Of a stretch of DNA of 48,464 nucleotides, positions 40,508 to 48,432 are shown in pieces. The stretch is from Bacteriovorax stolpii (GTDB lineage Bacteria > Bdellovibrionota > Bacteriovoracia > Bacteriovoracales > Bacteriovoracaceae). The notes beneath the pieces are model-generated. The model was not told the origin of the DNA and made no database searches. It worked only from the letters and a program-made list of their open reading frames with translations. A program made the position numbers and the translations under genes. The number at the start of each line of letters is the position of its first letter. Within the stretch, counting starts at the first letter, position 1. The stretch is taken from assembly GCA_945905815.1 (NCBI GenBank), contig CAMDQH010000018.1, positions 1 through 48,464 of the forward strand. Reading direction: 5' to 3'.

Positions 40508-41647
40508 ATGTACAAGCGTATTATTACCCAGGAAATTACCGAAGCAGTCAAAAAGTACAAAATCATCACTCTCCTTGGACCAAGGCAGTCGGGTAAAACG
40601 ACGCTTTCCAAGATGATTGGGCCAGATTTTGAATACTTCAACTTGGAGGATTTGAGCTTTCGAAGCAGGCTTATTGAAGATCCTAAATCATTTTTTGAAT
40701 CGATAAAATCTAATGTCATTATTGATGAAGTTCAACAGTGGCCGGATTTATTCTCTTATCTTCAGGTCTATAGCGATCGTGATGACAATCATTACAAATT
40801 CATTTTGACTGGTTCCAATAGTTTGCAACTTAGTGATCATATCTCGCAGTCGCTGGCAGGTCGCACACGCATCTTTCACATCTTACCTTTGAGCATAAAT
40901 GAGCTACCGGAGGAGAAACGTCCAAATACTATTGATAAGGCGATCTATCAAGGACTGTATCCCAGAATTTATAATCAAGATTTAAATCCCAGTGAATGGA
41001 TAAGTGGTTATCTTCAGACCTACATTCAGAAGGATGTAAGACAGATTTTAAATATTGAAAACCTAATGCTCTTTGATAAGTTCTTGAGGCTTTTGGCCGG
41101 GAGGGTTGGTCAGCTCGTCAATTACACTTCTCTCGCTGGAGAAGTTGGTGTTTCTGTGGGGACAATTAAAAGTTGGATCAGTGTATTGGAAGCCTCGTTT
41201 ATAGTTTTTCAACTTTGGCCTCATCATAAGAATTTTAACAAGCGAATAACCAAGGCTCCCAAAATATATTTTTATGATTCGGCTATCGTATGTCACTTAC
41301 TTAGAATTATGGAGCCGTACCATTTAGAGTCGCATCCTTTACGCGGACAATTGTTTGAGAATTGGGTTATTACTGAAAAAATTAAAAAACAATTTAATGA
41401 AGGGAAGTCATCTAGCTATTATTTTTGGAGAGATCAGCACGGTCACGAAGTAGATCTCGTTGATGACCGTGGAACTTATTTATATTTGTCTGAAATTAAA
41501 TCATCAGCAACATTTATTAGCAGTTTCTTGAAAAATGTTGAATGGCTCAATTCATTGCAAGGAAGAACAGATGGTGAGCTTATATATGGTGGGCGTGAGA
41601 GCTTTAAATTTAAGGATTACCAATTGAAAAGTTGGCTTGATACTTAG
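40508..41647 (+). CDS. AAA_14/DUF4143 ATPase (second copy)
   Basis: 380-codon gene, 379 residues. Walker A GPRQSGKTT (24-32), Walker B VIIDEVQ (D73, E74), sensor ILTGSNSLQL followed by SLAGRTRIFHILPLS, which are typical of AAA_14. A winged-helix segment (SLAGEVGVSVGTIKSWISVL) precedes the DUF4143 domain, where LFENW (E284), HEVDLV (D316) and LSEIK (E329, K331) keep the PD-(D/E)XK-like residues. It lies alone between repeats R2 and R3. Codon use resembles its neighbours. Role unknown; it belongs to the more common branch of the family, while the 36454 gene is divergent. Confidence 0.93.
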   Translation: MYKRIITQEITEAVKKYKIITLLGPRQSGKTTLSKMIGPDFEYFNLEDLSFRSRLIEDPKSFFESIKSNVIIDEVQQWPDLFSYLQVYSDRDDNHYKFILTGSNSLQLSDHISQSLAGRTRIFHILPLSINELPEEKRPNTIDKAIYQGLYPRIYNQDLNPSEWISGYLQTYIQKDVRQILNIENLMLFDKFLRLLAGRVGQLVNYTSLAGEVGVSVGTIKSWISVLEASFIVFQLWPHHKNFNKRITKAPKIYFYDSAIVCHLLRIMEPYHLESHPLRGQLFENWVITEKIKKQFNEGKSSSYYFWRDQHGHEVDLVDDRGTYLYLSEIKSSATFISSFLKNVEWLNSLQGRTDGELIYGGRESFKFKDYQLKSWLDT

Positions 41648-41667
41648 CTTGTAAAAATCATACGCTT

Positions 41668-41889
41668 TTATTTCCCTTCTTCAATTACTTCTTCATCCCA
41701 TAGTCCCAGTCTGAATCCTTTTAAATGAACATGAGCATAAGATCTTTCAAAGATAAAATCAATTTGGGCCCCAAGGAATTCATTAATTCCTTTTTTTACC
41801 GACTCATCTTCTGCCATCAAATGCGATAATTCCGGTTTGTTGGAATTAAGAATCTTTGAGAGTAGCTTTGTTTCATTTGTTCTTGCTAT
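41668..41889 (-). pseudogene. C-terminal coding remnant of unknown origin
   Basis: The minus strand is open for 73 codons ending at TAA (41668-41670). It reads like protein: LLSKILNSNKPELSHLMAED, GINEFLGAQIDFIFERSYAH, then VHLKGFRLGLWDEEVIEEGK. Upstream a stop (41890-41892) lies next to repeat R3 and there is no good start. So it looks like the tail of a gene whose front was lost when the cassette boundary formed. I do not recognise the family. Confidence 0.5.
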
Positions 41890-41908
41890 TTAAGTACATA
41901 TTTATCCT

Positions 41909-41943
41909 CAGCCAAATCTTTCAGTGATGATGACATTTGGCTG
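41909..41943 (-). terminator. Hairpin downstream of the peptide-binding-protein gene
   Basis: A 9-bp stem (CAGCCAAAT/ATTTGGCTG) with a 17-nt loop, about 50 bp after the gene's stop on the minus strand. There is no T-run behind it (GAGGATAAATAT), so termination would be weak or factor-dependent. It is conserved in R1 with the stem intact and a changed loop. Confidence 0.55.
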
Positions 41944-42199
41944 ATGATAATTAGTATTCGTTTAATGTTAATTGGTTACATGGGTGGAGTATGCTTATTT
42001 CCCCTCAATCTTCAAATACTTAATGTTGTTATAAATAATATCCGAATACAAAAAATTCTTCAGATACTTATGCGACAGAATATAGTTCCGAGCGTAGTAC
42101 TGCATTACCCACGGCAAATCCGCATTCACTAAATCTTCCATCTTTTGCATGAGTTCAAACTTACGTTTCCCATCTTCGATTACGCGCACCTCTTGAAAG
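41909..42199. repeat. Repeat R3: 3' end of the intact peptide-binding-protein gene and its downstream hairpin
   Basis: The copy attached to the complete gene. It contains the last ~205 bp of coding sequence and the 3' flank, which ends in an inverted repeat (CAGCCAAAT 41909-41917 and ATTTGGCTG 41935-41943). R1 shares the inverted repeat and both sides of it; R2 shares only the coding part. Confidence 0.9.
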
Positions 42200-43707
42200 A
42201 GTTTATCGTAATCAGAATTCTCGTAATTGAAGTAGTTTTGCCCCGGAGGAAGGTTCTGTGAACTAAGAAGTTGGAGGACGTTCTCAGCATCTGGGTAATC
42301 CAACACCCAACCACCTTGCCAGAATTGAAGCTGACCCTTGCGGGCCTTCTCTAAAAAGGCAGGGAAGGTGTTGATGACAACTTCAACCTTGATGCCTAGG
42401 CTTCGAAGTTCCTGCTGGATGTATTCTCCCATCTGGCGACGGCGAGTATCTGAGCCACGAATATCAAACTTTAGTGGAGCAAGGCCTTTGCCGTCTGGAT
42501 AACCGGCTTTTTTAAGATATTCTTTTGCAAGAGCAAGATCGTATTTATAAGGAAGTTCTGCTGCTGGAGAGTAACCTGGGACTCCTGGAGGATAAATGGA
42601 ATTGGATTTTTGACCAACATTGTAAGTAAAGAGTTCGATGTATTTTTCAATATTTACACCATAAGCAATGGCCTTTCTGAGATTAAGATTTTTACCGACG
42701 ACGGTATCTTTCATGTTGAAGGCGATCCACCAGTAAATCAAGGTAGGAGAAGCTTGAAGGACAATTTCATCTTTAATGATTTCGGGTTTTAGTTTTCCTA
42801 CAGGAGTAAGAGCAACATGGTAATGATCTTTCGTAAGATTAATCATATCAATTTTCTTTTTCAAGAAATTGAGCCAGTCCGTTTGGGCTTCTTTAATAAC
42901 GACTAAGCGAACTTTATCCATGAATGGGAGTTTCGCTCCAGAATCTTTTAATAGACCATTTTCGCGAGACCAACGGTCGCCTTCAGTGGGGTAGACGCTT
43001 GTACTGTATGAATCATTTTTTTTAAGATCAACACCTTGAATCGAATTATAGTTAGTGATGAAGTAGGCGCCAGTGCCAATTGGCTTGGTGGAAAAATCGT
43101 TTTTTGCCGCCTTAATAGATTCCTCAGGAATTGGAGAAGTAAAAGTCATCGCCATAGCATAAAGAAGTTGTGGGTATGGATACTTAAGTTGGATGACAAA
43201 GGTTTGATCATCAGGAGCACTTAATCCTTCAACAGGCTCAGAGAAAAACAGGTTAAGATCGGTTTGAACTTTCTCTCTCCATTCGTTCAGGCCTTTAATC
43301 TTGCCATCAAAAAGCCAGAGACCGCGGGAGTTGGTTCCCATGAAGGCCAGACGTTTGATTTGATTTACAAAATCTTGCGCCTTAACTTCCCGGCCTTTGG
43401 GAACGAGATCAGAGTCATGGTACTTAATGCCTTTTTTTATCTTAAAAGTATAAGTCAGACGATCTTTTGAAATCTGTGGTTGGCCGTCAGCGAGGAGAGG
43501 GCGAAGCGAGTAAGGACGCTTTAAATATTCAAACTCATAAAGTGATTCATAGACCTGGGCTACGGGAACATTGCAAATGGTGTCGTAGCAAGCCGCGGGA
43601 TCAATAGTTGAGATTTCTCCCGCAAGGGAGATTTCAATGGTATCAGTTTTTTTATTTTTGTTAGTACAACCAACTAAGATAAGTAGGGCAAGGAATACAA
43701 ATTTCAC
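41995..43707 (-). CDS. OppA/DppA-like peptide-binding lipoprotein of an ABC importer
   Basis: 570 residues, family SBP_bac_5. The signal peptide ends in a lipobox (LVGC, C14), so it is lipid-anchored. Typical motifs are STIDPAACYDTICNVPVAQVYESLYEF at the N-terminus (interrupted here as two parts), LTYTFKIKKGIKYHD and NLRKAIAYGVNIEKYI, and the C-terminus has ENSDYDKLFQEVRVIEDGK. It starts with GTG that overlaps the alaS stop (GTGA), so the two are cotranscribed. No permease or ATPase genes are nearby, so it may serve a transporter encoded elsewhere. Its 3' end is the repeat unit that marks the accessory cassettes. Confidence 0.93.
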   Translation of the reverse strand: MKFVFLALLILVGCTNKNKKTDTIEISLAGEISTIDPAACYDTICNVPVAQVYESLYEFEYLKRPYSLRPLLADGQPQISKDRLTYTFKIKKGIKYHDSDLVPKGREVKAQDFVNQIKRLAFMGTNSRGLWLFDGKIKGLNEWREKVQTDLNLFFSEPVEGLSAPDDQTFVIQLKYPYPQLLYAMAMTFTSPIPEESIKAAKNDFSTKPIGTGAYFITNYNSIQGVDLKKNDSYSTSVYPTEGDRWSRENGLLKDSGAKLPFMDKVRLVVIKEAQTDWLNFLKKKIDMINLTKDHYHVALTPVGKLKPEIIKDEIVLQASPTLIYWWIAFNMKDTVVGKNLNLRKAIAYGVNIEKYIELFTYNVGQKSNSIYPPGVPGYSPAAELPYKYDLALAKEYLKKAGYPDGKGLAPLKFDIRGSDTRRRQMGEYIQQELRSLGIKVEVVINTFPAFLEKARKGQLQFWQGGWVLDYPDAENVLQLLSSQNLPPGQNYFNYENSDYDKLFQEVRVIEDGKRKFELMQKMEDLVNADLPWVMQYYARNYILSHKYLKNFLYSDIIYNNIKYLKIEGK

Positions 43708-46316
43708 TTAACAGCTCCTTCAATCGCCTTAATCAGTTCCTGAGTCTTGCCAGCATCACCTGAGCCCTGAGCATTGTCTGGCTTACCGCCACCTCTGCCA
43801 TTTACGATCGGCATGACTTGTTTGAGGACTGCTGAACAATCAATAGCAGTATTGGTTTTATGGGTTTTCATGATGAATGAAACTTTGTCTGCTTCAGCGG
43901 CATAGAGAAACAACACGCCTTTCGGAAATTTATCCACAAAGATGTCCCCGAGCTTTCTCATGTTTCCTTGGTCAGCGTTAGGAGCTTTCGCAATTGTTAG
44001 AGTGAGACCATCTTTAATAGATTTTTGATCATTGAAAAGATTTTCTGATTCAAAACTTTGAAGTTTATCATTGAGAACTTCGAGTTGTTTATTTTTGTCT
44101 TTAACATCGGCAAATAAAGAGGAGATTTTATCGAGCACTCTTTCTTCTTTAACGGCAAAGTTCTTTTCTACTTCAGAAAGAATTTTAGAACGGTTTAAAA
44201 GATAATCGATGGCATTAGTAGAAGTGATGGCTTCAATTCTGCGTACGCCTGAGGCCAGTGAAGTTTCGACAATTATTTTAAAGAGTCCAATCTCGCCTGT
44301 GTTCTTAACGTGAGTTCCCCCACAAAGCTCACATGAGAAATTACCCATTGTGAGTACACGAACATTATCGCCATATTTTTCGCCGAACAGGGCCATGGCA
44401 CCTTGTTTTGTGGCCTGATCTTTAGTCATATTCGCCGCTGTTACTGGCAGGGCCGAAGTTACGGCTGCATTGACCAGTTCTTCGACCTTGGCAATTTCTT
44501 CAGGCTTTAGTGCTTCATTATGAGTGAAGTCAAAGCGTAAACGATCTGGGCCAACGGATGAACCGGCCTGTTTTACGTGAGTGCCAAGAACTTTAATGAG
44601 TGCAGATTGCAGAAGGTGAGTTGCTGAGTGATTTCTTTTTGTCAGTTCTCTTTCTGAAAGATTCAGTTTTATTGTGTATGTTTCACCTACTGAAAGGGCG
44701 TCGGCATCTTCTGAAATATGCACATGTAATCCATCGACAGGTTTTTGCGTATCAGAAATGGTGGCAAGTTTTCCTTCTTGCGAGAAAATTTCACCTTGAT
44801 CACCTAATTGACCTCCACCTTCACCGTAGAAGGGAGTTTTATCAAAGACCAGATAGAACTTTCCATCGATTTCTTCTTTGGCAATAAGTTTGGTATTTGC
44901 CGTTACGTCGTCATAACCAGTGAATTTAGTTTCACCGAATTTTTCTTTGATGGTATAAAAAAGCTTAACGTTGTCTTCTTGAACTTTAAATTTTGTTCCG
45001 GCCTTAGATTGGGCTTTCTGTTTGGCCATAGCTTCTTCAAAGCCCTTTGTATCAAGCTCGAGGTTTTTTTCACGTAAAATAACTTCAGTTAAATCGAGTG
45101 GAAATCCAAAAGTGTCATAAAGTTTAAAGGCAACATCTCCAGAAAATTTCTGACCAGCTTTCACTTTAGTTAATTCTTCATTAATAAGGGCCAAGCCTGT
45201 ATCAAGCGTCTTTCTGAATTTTTCTTCTTCCAGTTTTAAAAGCTTTTCAGCCAGTGAAGCGTTGGCAGCGTTGTCTGGGTATTCTTGTCCGAGTGATTCA
45301 AAGACTGAAGGAACAAGTTTATAAAATGAAAGGTCTTTAAGGCCCATGAGCGATAAATGTCTTACTGCTCGACGAATAATCCTTCTAAGCACATAACCAC
45401 GGCCATCGTTAGATGGAATCACGCCATCAGTGATTAGCATAGTTGATGAGCGAATGTGATCGGCAACAACTCGGAAGGAAGATTTCACTTCCTCAGATTT
45501 ATCAGTGTAATAGTTTTTACCCGTGAGTTTACCAATAGCATTCATAATGGGTTCAAAACCATCAGAATCGTAGTTATAGTATTTTCCTTGAAGGACAGCG
45601 GCAACTCGCTCAAGTCCGGCACCAGTATCAACCGAAGGCTTAGGAAGGGACTTACGTTTGATTTCCGTTCCTTCCATATATTTTTCATATTGCATGAAAA
45701 CTAAGTTCCAGATCTCAACATAGCGACCTTCATCATCAATCTCTTGGCATCCAGCTGGAACTCCACTCGATCTTTCCGGGCCATGGTCAAAAAAGATTTC
45801 AGTACAAGGTCCACAAGGACCCACGTCGCCCATTTCCCAGAAATTAGATTTATCACCAAGCTTGAAAATCTTATCTAAAGGCACACCCATATCTTTGTGC
45901 CAGATGTTCATGGCCTCATCATCTGAGTCATGAACTGTTACTAATAATTTTTCTTTTGGTATTTTTAATTCAACAGTTAAAAGTTCCCACGCAAATTTGA
46001 TAGCATCTTTTTTGAAGTAATCACCAAAAGAGAAGTTACCCAACATTTCAAAGTAGGTATGGTGACGGGCCGTGAAGCCTACATTTTCTAAATCGTTATG
46101 TTTACCACCAGCGCGCACACATTTTTGGATGGTCACAGCTCTTCTGTTTGGAGGAGTTGCTTTACCGGTAAAAAAATCTTTAAACTGGTTCATCCCAGCG
46201 TTAGCAAAAAGTATCGTTGGATCATTATGGGGAACAAGACTTGAGGACTTATGTTTCTCGTGACCTTGTTTGATGAAATAGTTAGAAAAAGCATTCCGAA
46301 TGTCTTGCGTGCGCAT
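43704..46316 (-). CDS. alaS: Alanyl-tRNA synthetase
   Basis: 870 residues, normal length. Class II catalytic domain with HHTYFEMLGNFSFGDYFKK and WNLVFMQYEK, an editing domain with the zinc-type motifs HSATHLL (about 560-566) and CGGTHV (about 663), and the C-terminal Ala/DHHA1-type domain with GRGGGKPDNAQGSG. It charges tRNA-Ala and clears mischarged Ser and Gly. It is followed, with a 4-bp overlap, by the lipoprotein gene. Reading frames on the opposite strand here are shadows. Confidence 0.98.
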   Translation of the reverse strand: MRTQDIRNAFSNYFIKQGHEKHKSSSLVPHNDPTILFANAGMNQFKDFFTGKATPPNRRAVTIQKCVRAGGKHNDLENVGFTARHHTYFEMLGNFSFGDYFKKDAIKFAWELLTVELKIPKEKLLVTVHDSDDEAMNIWHKDMGVPLDKIFKLGDKSNFWEMGDVGPCGPCTEIFFDHGPERSSGVPAGCQEIDDEGRYVEIWNLVFMQYEKYMEGTEIKRKSLPKPSVDTGAGLERVAAVLQGKYYNYDSDGFEPIMNAIGKLTGKNYYTDKSEEVKSSFRVVADHIRSSTMLITDGVIPSNDGRGYVLRRIIRRAVRHLSLMGLKDLSFYKLVPSVFESLGQEYPDNAANASLAEKLLKLEEEKFRKTLDTGLALINEELTKVKAGQKFSGDVAFKLYDTFGFPLDLTEVILREKNLELDTKGFEEAMAKQKAQSKAGTKFKVQEDNVKLFYTIKEKFGETKFTGYDDVTANTKLIAKEEIDGKFYLVFDKTPFYGEGGGQLGDQGEIFSQEGKLATISDTQKPVDGLHVHISEDADALSVGETYTIKLNLSERELTKRNHSATHLLQSALIKVLGTHVKQAGSSVGPDRLRFDFTHNEALKPEEIAKVEELVNAAVTSALPVTAANMTKDQATKQGAMALFGEKYGDNVRVLTMGNFSCELCGGTHVKNTGEIGLFKIIVETSLASGVRRIEAITSTNAIDYLLNRSKILSEVEKNFAVKEERVLDKISSLFADVKDKNKQLEVLNDKLQSFESENLFNDQKSIKDGLTLTIAKAPNADQGNMRKLGDIFVDKFPKGVLFLYAAEADKVSFIMKTHKTNTAIDCSAVLKQVMPIVNGRGGGKPDNAQGSGDAGKTQELIKAIEGAVK

Positions 46317-46383
46317 AAGATCCCTTTGCAGATTTTAGTCGGCATAGGCTAGCACAGCAAGAACGATGACGCGGAGTATGATC

Positions 46384-47127
46384 TTAGATGTTAAAGTTAA
46401 ATGAAGCTGTTTCTACTGCCTGAACTGAAACTTCTTCAGTAACATCAGTCTGTGAAGGCTCTTTTTCTTCGCCAAATGCTCCAACTTCAACATTATGAGC
46501 TTCAGCAAGGTAAGCTTCTGTTTGTGCAGGATTAACATCACCTGTGAACTTAAGACGTGTTCCTTCAAGAGGACCGTTTGTCATCGTGATCATATAAGAA
46601 CCTTGATCTACCTGGTACATCATTCCAGCGTAAATTTCGCCATTTAGATCATATTCAAAAGTATTCCCAGTCATTTCCGAAAAAGCGATATCAATATTAA
46701 TACCTTGTGGAAGGTTTGCTGAAAGAGTTTCGATAACTCCATTATTTGTAGCAATCGTTCCTGAAAATTCTGTTGCTTTAAGACCATTTTCCCATTTTTT
46801 AGGATTCATTACTTCTACTAATTTAAGAGCGAGTGAATCCTGGATGGCTGCCTCAGACGGAGCTTCTTGAGAAATTGAAGAATCGGCTTTTGCTGCAGAT
46901 TTAGCAGCTACAACAGTATTTATTGGTTTAGAGATTTTGGCCCATTGTGATGTTACTGCAGGAGTCCTACCTTGAGTGACAACACCGAACACTTCATCAA
47001 GTCTTTTAAAGTGCTTAGAATCAGACAAATGCGACTCAGAATTGATCATGACGGCATTATAAGTACCAACCATAACCATTAGGCCGAAAGCGAAGAAAGC
47101 GATGTTTTTAGTTTTTGTCTTTTTCAT
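46384..47127 (-). CDS. Unknown membrane-anchored protein
   Basis: 247 residues. An N-terminal membrane segment (about 8-26, NIAFFAFGLMVMVGTYNAV) is followed by a periplasmic part. Residues ~70-95 are an Ala/Ser-rich linker, and ~100-215 form a beta-rich domain (GTIATNNGVIETLSANLPQG, YAGMMYQVDQGSYMITMTNG). The tail is acidic. The ribosome-binding site AGGGGAA is good. I do not recognise the family. It lies upstream of alaS on the same strand, 67 bp away, with nothing clear in that gap. Confidence 0.8.
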   Translation of the reverse strand: MKKTKTKNIAFFAFGLMVMVGTYNAVMINSESHLSDSKHFKRLDEVFGVVTQGRTPAVTSQWAKISKPINTVVAAKSAAKADSSISQEAPSEAAIQDSLALKLVEVMNPKKWENGLKATEFSGTIATNNGVIETLSANLPQGINIDIAFSEMTGNTFEYDLNGEIYAGMMYQVDQGSYMITMTNGPLEGTRLKFTGDVNPAQTEAYLAEAHNVEVGAFGEEKEPSQTDVTEEVSVQAVETASFNFNI

Positions 47128-47233
47128 TTTGTTCCCCTGTGCCTTATATAAAGCAAGTAGTGGGCCAAAATTAAGGGGGCTAAAGCTGTGAAATGATGAG
47201 GGGCAAAGGTAGAGTTATGTACTTCTTTCAGAC

Positions 47234-47254
47234 AGTGTCTAAAACTTAGACACT
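47234..47254. terminator. Hairpin after the small exported protein gene
   Basis: AGTGTCTAA (47234-47242) and TTAGACACT (47246-47254) form a perfect 9-bp stem with a 3-nt loop, extendable imperfectly (AGACA/TGTCT). It begins 10 bp after the stop of the minus-strand gene at 47264. No T-run follows in that direction, so it may be a weak terminator or a protein-binding site for the gene at 46384. Confidence 0.5.
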
Positions 47255-47263
47255 ATGTCTTAA

Positions 47264-47602
47264 TTATTTAGCAATAACTCCAACTATCTGATTAGCATCT
47301 ATGTGCCTTCCACCAGCTTGTAGCGATTCAAGATTTCCAAGACGGCTACCGTTTTGTAAATCTACATTCTGAATATCTTTTTTGAGAATAGCTTCGTCTT
47401 TAGTAAATACAACTTCAATCTGAGCAAACTGAAGAACACGTCCTCCACCAGTTCGTTCTCCCATAACGAGTTTCATGCCTTGTATTTCATAGGCAGCAAT
47501 GCTTGTGCCTCGTTCTAGCAGAAGTTGATTAATATCTCCACGACCAATGGCAAATGCTGATGAACTCAAGATTAGAGTAATCAGAACGAGCAGGGTTTTC
47601 AT
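47264..47602 (-). CDS. Small exported protein coupled to a regulator
   Basis: 112 residues with a signal peptide (MKTLLVLITLILSSSAFA). The mature part is short and beta-rich (AAYEIQGMKLVMGERTGGG, LQFAQIEVVFTKDEAIL) and ends in ANQIVGVIAK. No cysteines, no membrane anchor. It overlaps the upstream regulator gene by 4 bp. A pairing of TIGR02147-type regulator and small secreted protein is common in this phylum, so the regulator may control its own exported partner. Family unknown. Confidence 0.82.
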   Translation of the reverse strand: MKTLLVLITLILSSSAFAIGRGDINQLLLERGTSIAAYEIQGMKLVMGERTGGGRVLQFAQIEVVFTKDEAILKKDIQNVDLQNGSRLGNLESLQAGGRHIDANQIVGVIAK

Positions 47603-48381
47603 TGTATTTCTCCTTCAGTCTGTAAAATAAAAGTTTCGGCCAAGTTAACAGTAAAATAAGGGATATCACCCTTGTTGTTTTTATTATCCATGAGAGCTGC
47701 AATTTTATTTGCGGCTTCGCGCTGGATATTTTTAATTTCTGCAATCGCTTCTTTAGTCATTGATTCACTCATTGAGTAGAACAAGTTTAAACCTTGTCCC
47801 AAGGTTTCAGGTTTGTATAAACGAACTAATTCCGGCAAGTGTGAAGAGGCAACTTTTAAATCAAGCGTAAAATCTTTATCTTTAGCGTGTAAGCGTCCAC
47901 CTTCTTCAAAAATAAGTTCAAGATTAAGCATGTCCTGAACTTTAATTTCTCCCTGACGTCCAAAAAGCTCCATCACTTCCATTAAGCTCGTACCGTTATG
48001 ATTGGCAGCTAATTTATATATAAAATAGCGGTGTTGATCTTGTAAGTATGAATTTAGATCAACATCGTAAACTCTCTTTTCTGAGGCAAAAATAAATTGC
48101 CCAAAATGTTTCTCTAAATACTCTTTTATAACGGGATCAACTTTCTTTAACAAATCAGTGAGATTCTTTTCTTTTAATAGGTAGCTTGCAAGATTGAGCA
48201 CTGTATGGGGAGCAATATCACCCTTCTGTTGCCCTAATGAAATTCTTCTAAGTGTAGAGACAGGAATATTAGAGCGAGTAGCAAGAGCGTTTAAACTGAC
48301 TTGAGAATATTTCTCAAGGTAGTTATTTATCAGCTGCTGAAGCTGAGAAATTAAATCATCTCTTACGACTTCCATTTCCAT
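47599..48381 (-). CDS. TIGR02147/DUF4423-type transcriptional regulator
   Basis: 260 residues. An N-terminal XRE-like helix-turn-helix (VSLNALATRSNIPVSTLRRI, residues ~28-47) is followed by a long helical domain. That domain contains YFIYKLAANHNGTSLMEVME and ends in a conserved-looking helix (EAIAEIKNIQREAANKIAAL). This is the arrangement of the DUF4423/TIGR02147 family of Fibrobacter and Bdellovibrio relatives. It is translationally coupled to the small exported protein gene. A perfect 9-bp inverted repeat lies 17 bp upstream and suggests autoregulation. Confidence 0.83.
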   Translation of the reverse strand: MEMEVVRDDLISQLQQLINNYLEKYSQVSLNALATRSNIPVSTLRRISLGQQKGDIAPHTVLNLASYLLKEKNLTDLLKKVDPVIKEYLEKHFGQFIFASEKRVYDVDLNSYLQDQHRYFIYKLAANHNGTSLMEVMELFGRQGEIKVQDMLNLELIFEEGGRLHAKDKDFTLDLKVASSHLPELVRLYKPETLGQGLNLFYSMSESMTKEAIAEIKNIQREAANKIAALMDNKNNKGDIPYFTVNLAETFILQTEGEIQ

Positions 48382-48397
48382 CTGAACGTCCCCCTAA

Positions 48398-48421
48398 TCA
48401 AGAGATATCAAGATCTCTTGA
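48398..48421. promoter_or_regulatory. Operator candidate between divergent genes
   Basis: TCAAGAGAT (48398-48406) and ATCTCTTGA (48413-48421) are perfect inverted copies with a 6-nt spacer. They lie between the regulator start (48381, minus) and a possible plus-strand start at 48433, so one site could control both. Confidence 0.6.
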
Positions 48422-48432
48422 AAGAGAAAAGC

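Noticed and set aside
41944-42132. Plus-strand reading frame opposite the end of the peptide-binding gene
   Set aside because: Antisense to a well-supported gene; similar antisense frames arise in R1 only because the DNA is repeated.
44600-46263. Several plus-strand frames opposite alaS
   Set aside because: All are antisense to the full-length alaS gene and look like codon-bias shadows.
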